64,000 bases of DNA from Bacillota bacterium (GTDB taxonomy: Bacteria > Bacillota > UBA4882 > UBA8346), in the NCBI GenBank assembly GCA_023417475.1, contig JAEZFP010000041.1, positions 62,001 through 126,000 on the forward strand, given 5' to 3'. This document shows positions 1 through 9,030 of the stretch, piece after piece; the stretch's first letter is position 1, and every line of letters begins with the position of its first letter. A program made the position numbers and the translations under genes. Below the pieces are notes generated by a model that was not told the DNA's origin, searched no databases, and saw nothing but the letters and a program-made list of their open reading frames with translations.

Positions 1-1389
1 CTCATAAAACCGGAGCAGATATTGATAGAGGTCGCGGCTTTTATGCGCTACCCGGTCCAGTCCGCGCGTCTTCCACCACGCGCCAAACTCCTCAAAGAAC
101 CGGAACGGACTCCGGTACCGTTGAAAGAACCATTCCACCGACAGCTGAAAATGACCGGAATTGTAATACCGACCGAGCAAATCTTCGATCACTTTCAACC
201 GGAGCAACTCGTCATAGCCGATCCAGCGATTCGCCAACACCTCGTAGGGCGCCTCCGGGGTGTATTGGTAGCCGTATTCCGCAGCCCGTTGCCGAATGCC
301 CGAACCATGCAGCAGTTTCAAAAAGCCCAGTTGCAGGCGGTGCGGCCGCAGTTGCAAAACGTCATCCACGGTTTTACCGAAAGTTTGGTAGTCCTCCCCC
401 GGCAAACCGGCGATCAGGTCCAAATGGACAAAAACCTTACTTTGCCGAATCAATCGCTGAATATTTTGGCTGACCTTCTGAAAATCCATTGTCCGGCGGA
501 TTGCGGTCAATGTGGCCGGATGGGTCGACTGAATCCCGGCCTCCACTTGAAACAACCCCGGCGGCGCCGCTGCCAACAACTCCAGGGACTCCTCGTCCAA
601 TAATTCGGCGACGATCTCAAAATGAAAGTTGGTCTGTCCGCCCTCTTCCAGCAAAAAACGCCATAACGTTTTCGCGCGCTCGGGATGGCAATTGAACGAA
701 CGGTCGACAAATTTGATCTGACCGATCCCCGCTTGGATAAAACGGAGTAATTCGGATTTGACCCGTTCCACATCCCAATAACGCACGCCGTGCTCGTTGG
801 CGGAAAGGCAATATTGGCAGTGAAAGGGACAACCGCGCGACGTCTCATAATAAACCATCTTCTCCCGGAACGGGGCCAAGTCTTCCGGATAGGGAAAAGC
901 CAACTGATTGAGGTCGGCGATTTGCGGCCGGGGCGGATTTTGAACAAGCTCCGGACCCGAGCGGTAAACCAGTCCCAAAACGTTCTCCCAGCGCGGTTCG
1001 GCCGAAGTATACTCCCGCAGCCATTCCGCGAAGGTCAACTCCCCTTCGCCGACGACAATCTGATCGATCCACGGGTGTTCCCGCAAAAGCCCGACCGGGT
1101 CTTCCCAAACTTCCGGACCGCCCAGGACGATGGTGGTCTCCGGAGCGACCCGCTTTAACCAATGACTGATCGACAGGGTTTGGGCCAGGTTCCAAATGTT
1201 GCAGGAGAAGGCCACGACCTCAGCCCGTTCCAAATAGATCTCGCCGCTGATCCAATGCAAATCTTGATTGATGTTATATTCCGACAGCGCCAAACCGGGG
1301 AATTGCTTGCGGCAATATTGATAGATCGACCAGATCCCCAACGGGGTGTGGACGTATTTGGCGTTGAGCGTGGTCAGTAGTATCTTCAT
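1..1389 (-). CDS. B12-binding-domain radical SAM protein (DUF4080-like), partial
   Basis: Cobalamin-type radical SAM enzyme of unknown substrate; its carboxyl end runs off the left edge. The start is an ATG at 1389 giving MKILLTTLNAKYVHTPLG. The first ~150 residues fit a B12-binding domain, including a VLGGPEVWEDP segment. The radical SAM cluster motif CxxxCxxC is at C187, C191 and C194 (SRGCPFHCQYC), followed by a TIM-barrel-like core with a DLIAGLPGED segment. The layout of B12 domain, radical SAM and then a long C-terminal tail matches the DUF4080 group common in Clostridia. Whether cobalamin is bound cannot be told, because the usual DxHxxG loop is not obvious. It is transcribed away from the amidohydrolase gene. 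Confidence 0.85.
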   Translation of the reverse strand, partial: MKILLTTLNAKYVHTPLGIWSIYQYCRKQFPGLALSEYNINQDLHWISGEIYLERAEVVAFSCNIWNLAQTLSISHWLKRVAPETTIVLGGPEVWEDPVGLLREHPWIDQIVVGEGELTFAEWLREYTSAEPRWENVLGLVYRSGPELVQNPPRPQIADLNQLAFPYPEDLAPFREKMVYYETSRGCPFHCQYCLSANEHGVRYWDVERVKSELLRFIQAGIGQIKFVDRSFNCHPERAKTLWRFLLEEGGQTNFHFEIVAELLDEESLELLAAAPPGLFQVEAGIQSTHPATLTAIRRTMDFQKVSQNIQRLIRQSKVFVHLDLIAGLPGEDYQTFGKTVDDVLQLRPHRLQLGFLKLLHGSGIRQRAAEYGYQYTPEAPYEVLANRWIGYDELLRLKVIEDLLGRYYNSGHFQLSVEWFFQRYRSPFRFFEEFGAWWKTRGLDRVAHKSRDLYQYLLRFYE

Positions 1390-1619
1390 TAATTCGCGAA
1401 TTCTCTCTTAATTCCATATTTTAAAAATGCTCGTTTTCTACGGATTAGTATTTACCATCAAGCAATAGATTCCTGCTCCAAAATTTAAAAACCATGCCCT
1501 CATTCATCCGGTTTTTAACGCTGTTTTAACAATCAACCGGTTTTACCGTGACAGGAATGGCCTTCCGCGCGTCGAATCCAACAAGGTTGGTTCAAAATTC
1601 GTCAGAACGAGGTCTTGCG

Positions 1620-2453
1620 ATGTTTATCGATTGCCATACTCATGCCTTTGCCGATAAGATAGCCGAAAAAGCCGTGGCGCAACTGATCAACTATTATCAT
1701 ATCCCCACCGATTTTCAGGGTACGCTAAGCCAACTGCTGCAGTTGGGCGATCAGGCCGCCCTCGACGCGCTGGTCCTTCTCGTTGCCGCCACCAAACCGG
1801 AACAGGTCAAACCGGCCAATGACTTTATTCTGTCCATCGCCGGCCTGTCGCCGCAAGCGTTGCAGACGATCAGCGGGATCAATACGCCGCCCCGGATCAT
1901 CCCTTTTGGCACGTATCATCCGGCCGACCCCAATTGGCTGGCTGAAATCCAACGGCTCCGGGCCGCCGGCTTTAACGGCATCAAACTTCATCCCGAATTT
2001 CAGGGAATCGATTTGGGCTCGCCCGAATTATACCCGTTTTTCGAGGAAGTTTGTCATGATTTTGTCTTAATGATCCACATGGGCGACCCATTGAAAACTC
2101 CGGCCAATTATAGCACGCCCCGGAAATTGGCGGCGATTTTGGACCGGTTCCCGAAACTGCGAGTGATTGCGGCGCATATGGGGGGATATTGTTTTTGGGA
2201 AGAAGCGTTGGCGGATTTGGCCGGTCGTGAAGTTTACTTTGATACCTCAAGCACGCTTTCGTATATCGACCGGGGGTTGCTGCGGCGGTTGATTGACAAA
2301 CACGGTACCGACCGGATTCTTTTCGGAAGTGACTATCCCTTAAAATCACCCCAACAAGAGCTGGAATTATTCCGGCAGATCGACTGGTTGACCGGGACCG
2401 AACGGGCGAAAATTCTCGGCCAGAACTGCGCCGAACTGCTTGGGGTGAAATAG
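1620..2453 (+). CDS. Amidohydrolase-family metal-dependent hydrolase
   Basis: TIM-barrel hydrolase of the amidohydrolase-2 superfamily, 277 residues, substrate unknown. Metal and catalytic residues are visible: the HxH pair H6/H8 in DCHTH, K122 and H124 in GIKLHPEF, H186 in IAAHMGG and D238 in LFGSDYP. The ATG at 1620 follows an ACGAGGT ribosome site at good spacing; an upstream ATG at 1548 would add 24 residues that look non-coding. One of the few plus-strand genes here. A palindromic repeat element lies just after the stop. The family includes decarboxylases and lactonases, so specificity stays open. Confidence 0.9.
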   Translation: MFIDCHTHAFADKIAEKAVAQLINYYHIPTDFQGTLSQLLQLGDQAALDALVLLVAATKPEQVKPANDFILSIAGLSPQALQTISGINTPPRIIPFGTYHPADPNWLAEIQRLRAAGFNGIKLHPEFQGIDLGSPELYPFFEEVCHDFVLMIHMGDPLKTPANYSTPRKLAAILDRFPKLRVIAAHMGGYCFWEEALADLAGREVYFDTSSTLSYIDRGLLRRLIDKHGTDRILFGSDYPLKSPQQELELFRQIDWLTGTERAKILGQNCAELLGVK

Positions 2454-2480
2454 TCCATAATCAAAAACCCCGGTAATCCG

Positions 2481-2596
2481 AGCCACTGAAAAACTGCTCG
2501 AAATAACATTGATCGACAATCTATTGATAGCCTAAAACAAGTGACTCACTATCTATTGTCGGTCAATCTTTCGGAGCGGTGGTTTTTGAGTGGCCT
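2481..2596. mobile_element. MITE-like palindromic element, copy 1
   Basis: An imperfect inverted repeat of about 116 bp. The outer arms (AGCCACTGAAAAACT and its complement at 2581-2596) surround inner arms ATTGATCGACAAT and ATTGTCGGTCAAT. It is flanked by 11-bp direct repeats CCGGTAATCCG at 2470-2480 and 2597-2607, as expected for a target-site duplication. Related copies are at 11740-11774 (core) and 26192-26303. It encodes nothing and lies between two convergent genes. Confidence 0.7.
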
Positions 2597-2629
2597 CCGG
2601 TAATCCGGGGTTGCGAAGACAGCGACTTT

Positions 2630-3859
2630 TTACGAAACCTGAAAACCGCTGACCGCGGTGAAAATCTTGGTGTGTTCCAAGGCGTCATTATAGATCCCCG
2701 GCAGCTGGGATTCGCGGATTTGCAGCGCGACGGTTTTCCGGAGCACTTGCGGCCAGTCGCCTTTTTCATAGGCCAAAACCAGCGTCAAAATATCCAAATA
2801 AAGCCCTTTTTGTCCCAACAAGGCTTCTTTGATGGTTTCGGAGATGGGCAACTCCACCATGATCTCCTCCATCGGCCGGCCGATGAAGGTGTCGATCATG
2901 GAAAACAACCCCATCAAAAACAACTCCGAACTTCGGGTCTCCAGTCCCACCAAGGGCGCTAACAGCTCCGCAAACCGCGCCCGAAAGATCGAACTGACCA
3001 CCAGTTCATCGGGACGGTCCTGCGCCAAACCGCGAATCGCCACCAGCGAGATCCATTTGATGGCTTCCTTCAATCCCAGCAACACAACGGCCTGCCGCAC
3101 CGACTGAATGCGGGTTCGAAAACCAAAGGCCGCGGAGTTGATGAATTTCAACAACTTATAAGTTAGCGACAGATCTTGTTTGATTAAGGTTTCCACCCGA
3201 TCAAAATCGGGAACGGTTTGACTCAGTTCCCGCAAAACCCGTAAGTAATTTACTTTATAACCCGGAATATCGGTTCCGGTGATCACCACCGGTTTGCTGA
3301 AGAAATAGCCCTGGAAATACGAATACCCCATCTCCACCGCTTCTTCAAATTCTTGACGGGTTTCGACTTTTTCCGCGACAAATTTGAGCGGCCGGTTGCA
3401 GAACCGGCGCAACATATCTTGCCGTTCCGCAGTGGTCGTCGCCATAAAATCGATCTTGATCATATCCGCCAAATCAAGTAACGGCGTAATCTCGTCTCTA
3501 AAAACAAAATCGTCCATTACCAAGGTATAACCGAGTTGCTTCAAGCGTTGACAGGCCGCGACCGTTTCCGGATCGGCCGCCACATTTTCTAAAATCTCCA
3601 CCATCACAAGATCTTTTGGTAAAATTGCCGGAGTTTCGTTGCGTAAGAGGTTTTGGGTAAAATTGATAAAAGCCCGTTTTTTTCCGACCAAAGCATCGAT
3701 ACCGATAATCAAGAAACTATTGGCGATCACCGTCGAAGTTGCTTGATCGCCGTCGGGGTTACAGTAAAAATTATCATATCCGGACCGAAATAATAATTCA
3801 TAGCCAAAGACTTTCAATTGCCGATCAAAAATAGGCTGTCTCGCTACAAATACATCCAT
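2630..3859 (-). CDS. EAL-HDOD domain signalling protein (YuxH type)
   Basis: 409 residues. The first ~200 resemble a degenerate EAL domain (MDVFVARQPIFDRQ...YELLFRSG) and residues ~200-395 form an HDOD domain. Where an active c-di-GMP phosphodiesterase carries E-A-L, this protein reads E-I-L in MVEILENV. The family is generally regarded as non-catalytic, so a binding or scaffold role is more likely. The HDOD part (KLLKFINSAAFGF) is typical of signalling and chemotaxis-linked proteins. An AAGGAG site precedes the ATG. With the PilZ proteins and the GGDEF protein in this window it suggests a c-di-GMP network. Confidence 0.9.
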   Translation of the reverse strand: MDVFVARQPIFDRQLKVFGYELLFRSGYDNFYCNPDGDQATSTVIANSFLIIGIDALVGKKRAFINFTQNLLRNETPAILPKDLVMVEILENVAADPETVAACQRLKQLGYTLVMDDFVFRDEITPLLDLADMIKIDFMATTTAERQDMLRRFCNRPLKFVAEKVETRQEFEEAVEMGYSYFQGYFFSKPVVITGTDIPGYKVNYLRVLRELSQTVPDFDRVETLIKQDLSLTYKLLKFINSAAFGFRTRIQSVRQAVVLLGLKEAIKWISLVAIRGLAQDRPDELVVSSIFRARFAELLAPLVGLETRSSELFLMGLFSMIDTFIGRPMEEIMVELPISETIKEALLGQKGLYLDILTLVLAYEKGDWPQVLRKTVALQIRESQLPGIYNDALEHTKIFTAVSGFQVS

Positions 3860-4026
3860 CGTCTAACTCCTTATCGATTCTAAACGCAATCATCCTTCTT
3901 CTGGAGTGGATTTTACTCATAACTTCCCTCTATCTTTTATCGTCAGATTAACGAAAAATCTGTATACTTCTTTCTGAAAAAAATCAGAATTTTACAAAAC
4001 AATCAATATTTGTCGCTTCATTTCCA

Positions 4027-4062
4027 ACAAAAAGACCGCTAACCGTACCAAAGTTAGCAGTC
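4027..4062 (-). terminator. Rho-independent terminator after apt
   Basis: On the minus strand GACTGCTAAC pairs with GTTAGCGGTC across a 9-nt loop and is followed by TTTTTGTT. It ends the lysC-apt unit. Confidence 0.85.
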
Positions 4063-4103
4063 TGTTTGCACTTGCTGTTTTTGCTGTTCCGACCGAATTC
4101 GGG

Positions 4104-4628
4104 TTATTCCTCATCCTCATAATGGACCAGACTCAACACGTCATATCCTTGCAACCGTTCCCGACCCTTTAACGCGTCCAATTCGATAATAAACGCAAAT
4201 CCGGCAATGACTCCGCCGAGCCGTTTCACCAACTCCGCCGTGGCCGAGATGGTGCCGCCGGTCGCCAAGAGATCGTCGACAATCAGCACCCGTTGACCGG
4301 GTTGAATCGCATCCCGGTGAATCTCCAACGTATCTTGACCATATTCGAGATCGTACGTAATCGACTCTTTTACCGCCGGCAATTTCCCCGGTTTCCGGAC
4401 CAAAACAAACCCGACGCCCAATTTATAGGCTAACGGCGCGCCAAAGATGAAACCCCGGGATTCGGCCCCCACGATCACGTCCGGTTTGGCGGGCCGAAAG
4501 TGGGTGTCAAACGTGTCGATGACATAACGAAACGCCCGCTCATCCTTTAAGAGCGTCGTAATATCCTTAAAACTAATTCCCGGTTTGGGAAAATCGGGTA
4601 CTTCCCGAATCAATGCGCGTAAATCCAT
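4104..4628 (-). CDS. apt: Adenine phosphoribosyltransferase
   Basis: Cytosolic purine salvage enzyme that converts adenine and PRPP to AMP. 174 residues, the usual length. The PRPP-binding motif VLIVDDLLATGG spans residues 114-125, and the N-terminal FPKPGISFKDIT is diagnostic. The ATG at 4628 is preferred over the TTG directly before it, because the AAGGAGG site then has an 8-nt spacer. It follows lysC by 15 nt and probably shares its transcript, with a terminator just downstream. Confidence 0.96.
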   Translation of the reverse strand: MDLRALIREVPDFPKPGISFKDITTLLKDERAFRYVIDTFDTHFRPAKPDVIVGAESRGFIFGAPLAYKLGVGFVLVRKPGKLPAVKESITYDLEYGQDTLEIHRDAIQPGQRVLIVDDLLATGGTISATAELVKRLGGVIAGFAFIIELDALKGRERLQGYDVLSLVHYEDEE

Positions 4629-4643
4629 CAACTCTTCCTCCTT

Positions 4644-5834
4644 TTATAAACCAAACTCTTTGTATAATACCTTCATGGCGGTTTCCATCTGCGTTTCCGG
4701 AACCAAACAGGAGATCGTGATCTCCGAGTCCACGGTCTGGAACAATTGAATTTCATGGCGGTGCAGGGTTTCGACAACCCGCACCATGATGCCGGGGATC
4801 TCCTGCATTCCCACGCCGATTAAGGCGATTTTACTGCAATGAGGAACCAATTCCACCTCAAGCCCGAGTGCCAGCAGCCGTTCACCCGCCTTACCCAGCA
4901 GCTCTTGTTTGACGACAAAATTAACTTGACCGGTGGAGATGGAGTTCATATCAACACTGATCCCGGCATCGGCCATCTCCTTAAAGACCTGGACGGCGGC
5001 GGCCCCATCCAACGGCGCGCCTTTGGACGTGACCATCACCCGGCCTAAACCGGCCTGGTGCGCGATGCCCGTAATCACCCGGGCGGTCTGTCCGTCGCTG
5101 ATCAGGGTTCCGCCATCTTCGGAGAAGGTGCTTTTCACCTTGACGGGCACTTTTTTATCGCGGGCAATCGCCACGGCGCGCGGGTGGACGACCTTCGCGC
5201 CGTGATTGGCCATCTCGCAGATCTCCTGATAGGTCATGTCGCGCAGTATTTTGGCTTCCGGAATGATCCGCGGATCAACCGTCATCACGCCGTCAACGTC
5301 GGTGTAGATCTCCACCAATTCGGCTTCCAGCGCCGAGCCCAACGCCGTCGCCGTCGTATCCGAACCGCCCCGGCCCAAGGTGGTGACGTCCCCGGCGGCG
5401 GTGATCCCCTGGAAACCGGCCACTACGACGATCTGGCCCTCCCCTAAGTGTTGCAGTATATTTTGCGGATTGATCCGGATAATCTGCGCTTCGCCAAAAT
5501 GGTTATCGGTCAGGATTCCCGCTTGGCCGCCGGTGAGCGCCACAGCGGCATGGCCCGTTTTCTCCAAGGTCTGCGCCATCACAATGGTTGAAATGATCTC
5601 ACCGCACGCGATCAACAGATCCAGTTCCCGCGGCGCCACCATCGGTTCGATCTCCCGGGCCAAACCGATCAGCGTATCGGTAGCATACGGTTCGCCTTTC
5701 CGCCCCATGGCCGAAACGACCACCACCACCGAATAGCCTTGCCGCTTCGCCTGAACAATCTTGGCGACCGCCTTCGCCCGGCCTTCCTCCGTCGCCACCG
5801 ACGTCCCGCCATACTTCTGCACCAGTATCCGCAT
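4644..5834 (-). CDS. lysC: Aspartate kinase
   Basis: Phosphorylates aspartate in the first step of lysine, threonine, methionine and diaminopimelate synthesis. 396 residues, the usual length of monofunctional aspartokinases. The N-terminal KYGGTS motif (residues 7-12) and the kinase core (TTLGRGGSDTTA) are followed by a C-terminal ACT pair (VDMNSISTGQVNFVV and the segment near LIGVGMQEIPGIMVRV), which implies feedback control by an amino acid. A GGGGAA site precedes the ATG. The 230 nt upstream hold a hairpin repeat rather than a recognisable lysine riboswitch. Cotranscribed with apt. Confidence 0.96.
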   Translation of the reverse strand: MRILVQKYGGTSVATEEGRAKAVAKIVQAKRQGYSVVVVVSAMGRKGEPYATDTLIGLAREIEPMVAPRELDLLIACGEIISTIVMAQTLEKTGHAAVALTGGQAGILTDNHFGEAQIIRINPQNILQHLGEGQIVVVAGFQGITAAGDVTTLGRGGSDTTATALGSALEAELVEIYTDVDGVMTVDPRIIPEAKILRDMTYQEICEMANHGAKVVHPRAVAIARDKKVPVKVKSTFSEDGGTLISDGQTARVITGIAHQAGLGRVMVTSKGAPLDGAAAVQVFKEMADAGISVDMNSISTGQVNFVVKQELLGKAGERLLALGLEVELVPHCSKIALIGVGMQEIPGIMVRVVETLHRHEIQLFQTVDSEITISCLVPETQMETAMKVLYKEFGL

Positions 5835-5873
5835 GCCAATTCCCCTTTTAATTCAATCGTTAGTTTATAGCCG

Positions 5874-6003
5874 CCCAGACCTGAAGGTCAGGGCTAAGAT
5901 TAAAATCGGTCTCAACCCCGGCTACGGCCGGGCTGGGTTGTGCTTCGAAGCTTTGCCGAGCCCTGGAGGGGCTTTCGAATGGTTTTATATACCTAGCCAG
6001 GTC
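5874..6003. repeat. Hairpin repeat family B, copy 1
   Basis: About 130 bp starting CCCAGACCTGAAGGTCAGGG, with a second stem formed around AACCCCGGC...GGCTGGGTT and a third block GAGCCCTGGAGGGGCTTT. It is roughly 80% alike to 55080-55203; a weaker relative is at 61225-61330. Non-coding, between argH and lysC. Confidence 0.7.
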
Positions 6004-6068
6004 GTTTACGGCTTGGCGAAGATTGGCACTACAACATCCGAACCAACTCCGTCTTCTCCCAGCCCAAT

Positions 6069-7448
6069 CTAGCCTAAGGTCTCAAGCCACGCCTTCGCCA
6101 GTTCCAACTGCTTAGTCACCTGCTCCGGCGCAGTCCCCCCCGCCGAATTGCGGACCTTGACCACATTCGTCATATCCAACACCGGATAGACAGCGGCGTC
6201 AATCAACTCCGACTCCGTCCGCAACTCCGCCAACGTCAAATCTTCCAACCGCCGGCCTTGCTCCACGCCTAGCCGGACCAACCGCCCCACCACCGCGTGG
6301 GCTTCCCGGAAAGGCATCCCCTTGGTCACCAAATAATCGGCCAAATCGGTGGCGTTCAAATAGCCGTCCCGGGTCGCGTCAAGCATCCGGGCGCGATTGA
6401 AGGTCAATGTTTGCAGCATCGGGTTGAAGATCGTCAAGGAACCGACGACCGTATCCACCGCGTCAAACAGCGCTTCTTTATCTTCCTGCATATCTTTGTT
6501 ATATGCCAACGGCAGCCCTTTCATAACGGTCAATATCCCGATCAGATCGCCGTAAACCCGGCCGGTCTTACCCCGGACCAGTTCGGCTACGTCCGGATTC
6601 TTTTTTTGCGGCATGATACTGGAACCGGTGGAATAGGCGTCGTCCATCTCGACAAATTTAAACTCCATCGAGGACCAGAGGACCAGTTCCTCGCAGAACC
6701 GCGACAGATGCATCATAATCAATGAAGCGTCAAAGATAAATTCGGTGACGAAATCGCGGTCGCTGACCCCGTCCAGACTGTTCGGGACGATCCCGGCCAA
6801 ATTTAACTCCCGGGCGACCTGTTCCCGGTCGATCGGAAAACCGGTCCCGGCCAAAGCGCCGCTGCCCAAGGGGGACAGGGCGGTCCGCTTCAAACAATCA
6901 TCCAACCGTTCATAATCGCGCCGGAACATCCATAGATACGCCAATAAGTGCTGACCGAGCAAAACCGGCTGCGCCCGCTGGAGATGGGTATAGCCGGGCA
7001 GGATCGTCTCCCGTTCCCGCTCCGCCCGCTCCAACAGAATCGCGCTTAACTCCTTAAGTAAACTTTGGATATGGTAAATCTCTTTCCGCAGGTACAATCG
7101 GGCGTCCAGCGCCACTTGGTCGTTGCGGCTACGCGCCGTGTGGAGTTTCTTGCCGACTTCGCCAACCGTGGCGACCAGCAGTTGCTCCACATTCATATGA
7201 ATATCTTCGGCTTTGGGGTCCCAGGTGATCGCGCCGTTTTTCACCTGATCCAAGATGATCGTTAAACCCTCGATTAGCTTGGCCGCGTCGGCGGTGGGAA
7301 TGATGCCGCAGTCGCCCAGCATTCGCGCGTGGGCGATACTGCCCCGAATGTCCTCTTCCGCCAAACGGCTGTCAAAATGGATTGAAGAATGAAAATCGTC
7401 CATAACGGACGCGGTCTCTTTCGCAAAGCGCCCTCCCCAGGCTTTCAT
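6069..7448 (-). CDS. argH: Argininosuccinate lyase
   Basis: Cleaves argininosuccinate to arginine and fumarate, the last step of arginine synthesis. 459 residues, normal for the family. The signature GSSIMPQKKNP is at residues 275-285, and the N-terminal MKAWGGRFAKETA and HTARSRNDQVALD blocks are typical. The ATG at 7448 sits 7 nt after a GGAGG; an upstream in-frame codon lacks a site. No argG is adjacent, so argH stands alone here. A terminator belonging to the gene upstream lies immediately before it. Confidence 0.97.
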   Translation of the reverse strand: MKAWGGRFAKETASVMDDFHSSIHFDSRLAEEDIRGSIAHARMLGDCGIIPTADAAKLIEGLTIILDQVKNGAITWDPKAEDIHMNVEQLLVATVGEVGKKLHTARSRNDQVALDARLYLRKEIYHIQSLLKELSAILLERAERERETILPGYTHLQRAQPVLLGQHLLAYLWMFRRDYERLDDCLKRTALSPLGSGALAGTGFPIDREQVARELNLAGIVPNSLDGVSDRDFVTEFIFDASLIMMHLSRFCEELVLWSSMEFKFVEMDDAYSTGSSIMPQKKNPDVAELVRGKTGRVYGDLIGILTVMKGLPLAYNKDMQEDKEALFDAVDTVVGSLTIFNPMLQTLTFNRARMLDATRDGYLNATDLADYLVTKGMPFREAHAVVGRLVRLGVEQGRRLEDLTLAELRTESELIDAAVYPVLDMTNVVKVRNSAGGTAPEQVTKQLELAKAWLETLG

Positions 7449-7463
7449 CGGCAGTCCTCCAGA

Positions 7464-7501
7464 CAAAAAAGTTAAGCAAAGCTAACGCTGCCATGCTTAA
7501 C
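7464..7501 (-). terminator. Terminator upstream of argH
   Basis: Minus-strand stem GTTAAGCA / TGCTTAAC followed by TTTTTT. It lies between lipA and argH and separates their transcripts. Confidence 0.7.
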
Positions 7502-7631
7502 TGAATCGTTTTTCCAGTTCCTAAATTTCGTTTCTTGGCAACAAGCTATTATTCCACAAAACTTAAAAAATTCCTTTTCCATCACCCGGATCGGAACAAG
7601 TTCAGCTGACCCCAAACCGCGTAACTCCGGA

Positions 7632-8498
7632 TCAGGCGTCGCCCCGGTCCGTTTCCCAGAAAGCGGCGGCATGGAACGAACTCCGCACCAACGGCCCGGC
7701 GGCCACATACCGAAATCCTTTGGCATAGGCCCGCTCTTCCCAGGCTTTAAATTGGGCGGGCGGAACATATTCGGATACCGGCAGATGCGCCCGGGTCGGT
7801 TGCAAATATTGTCCGATGGTCAGAATGGCGCAACCCACTTCCAACAGGTCATCCAGCACTTGTTCCACCTCGTCCGGGCGTTCGCCCAAACCGACCATCA
7901 GACCGGACTTGGTTCGCAACGTTGGATTCAACCGCCGCGCTTGCGCCAGGACCGTTAAGGAACGGCGATAGTCGGCTTGGGGCCGGACAACAGAATACAG
8001 CCGCGGCGCCGTCTCCAGGTTGTGATTGAAGATATCCGGCCGGGCCGCGACCACCGTTTGCAACGCCGCGCCCGCGCCGCCAAAATCCGGCGTCAACACC
8101 TCCACCGTCATTGCCGGCAGCTCCGACTTGAGGCGCCGCACCACTGCCGCAAACTGCCCCGCCCCGCCATCGGGCAGATCATCCCGGGTCACCGAAGTGA
8201 TCACCACGTGCGTCAAATTCAAGCGTCGGCAAGCCGCGACGATCCGCTCCGGTTCGTCCGGGTCGACCGCTTGCGGCGGTCCTTTGGCCACCGCGCAAAA
8301 CCGGCAGGACCGGGTGCAAACGTCCCCCAAGATCATAAACGCCGCCGCTCCTTCGGCATAACACTGCCCCCGGTTGGGACATTGCGCCGCGCGGCAAACC
8401 GTATGTAATTTCAGATCGCCCAACACCTCCCGGACCGGATTGGTGGCGGGGTGCAACGGGGAATGATTCCGCAGCCATTCGGGTAAACGATTGCGCAT
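7632..8498 (-). CDS. lipA: Lipoyl synthase
   Basis: Radical SAM enzyme that inserts two sulfurs into octanoyl groups on lipoyl-domain proteins. 288 residues. Both iron-sulfur clusters are visible: the auxiliary C35-x4-C40-x5-C46 motif and the radical SAM C61-x3-C65-x2-C68 motif (CTRSCRFC). The C-terminal LVRSSFHA carries the family's R-S-S tail. No lipB or lplA neighbour is present. The region upstream holds the 21-bp tandem array at 8794-8983. Confidence 0.96.
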   Translation of the reverse strand: MRNRLPEWLRNHSPLHPATNPVREVLGDLKLHTVCRAAQCPNRGQCYAEGAAAFMILGDVCTRSCRFCAVAKGPPQAVDPDEPERIVAACRRLNLTHVVITSVTRDDLPDGGAGQFAAVVRRLKSELPAMTVEVLTPDFGGAGAALQTVVAARPDIFNHNLETAPRLYSVVRPQADYRRSLTVLAQARRLNPTLRTKSGLMVGLGERPDEVEQVLDDLLEVGCAILTIGQYLQPTRAHLPVSEYVPPAQFKAWEERAYAKGFRYVAAGPLVRSSFHAAAFWETDRGDA

Positions 8499-8670
8499 GG
8501 CAAAACTCCTTAACCGGATTGAATTACTTAAGAAAATAACTTTTGGGCCGATGTCGTCACCTGATTTTCTTAATTCGCTTGCGCGAGCGGTAGCTAGCGT
8601 GGCCGACTACTTAGAAAATAGCCTTCGCTTGTTCCAAATTGTTAGCTTTTGAGGAAAATATCCCATGGCC

Positions 8671-8730
8671 CCCCCTCTCTTCCACCGCTTCGAACCGGCT
8701 GTTATTCAAAAGAGAGGGGGATCGTAAAAC
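8671..8730. repeat. GC-rich inverted repeat
   Basis: CCCCTCTCTT and AAGAGAGGGG flank a loop of about 30 nt. There is no U-run on either side, so it does not read as a terminator. Role unknown. Confidence 0.5.
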
Positions 8731-8793
8731 GTTTGATCAAGTATTGGCTATCGAAGGGGGGTGAGTCGCGCCCCATTTTCATTCCTTCGCTCC

Positions 8794-8983
8794 CCGGTTT
8801 GCTATTTCCAACGCCCGGAATTGTATTTCCCGGGACCAGAATTCGCTTTTCCGGAACCGGAATTCTATTTCCAAATTCCGGAATTATCCTTCTAGTCACC
8901 GGAATTCTATTTCCAGGTTTCAGAATTATATTTTTATCTCCCGGATTATAATTTTTTGCCACCAAAATTACTTTTCTGCCTTC
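8794..8983. repeat. Degenerate 21-bp tandem array A
   Basis: The anchor CCGGAATT or a close variant recurs at 8794, 8815, 8836, 8857, 8878, 8899, 8920, 8941 and 8962, always 21 bp apart, while the remaining bases drift. A typical unit is CCGGAATTCTATTTCCAAATT. Open frames on both strands give heptapeptide-like repeats but lack ribosome sites. It resembles array B at 58708-58916. Confidence 0.8.
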
Positions 8984-9030
8984 ACCCGATTATTTCCCGA
9001 AGATTTTTCGTTCGCCGCCACCGCTACGCT

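Noticed and set aside
8649..8951. 100-codon frame of heptapeptide repeats over array A
   Set aside because: No ribosome site, and the opposite strand is also open; it reflects the 21-bp repeat.
8794..8983. CRISPR array
   Set aside because: Units are 21 bp, diverged and lack distinct spacers; no cas genes.
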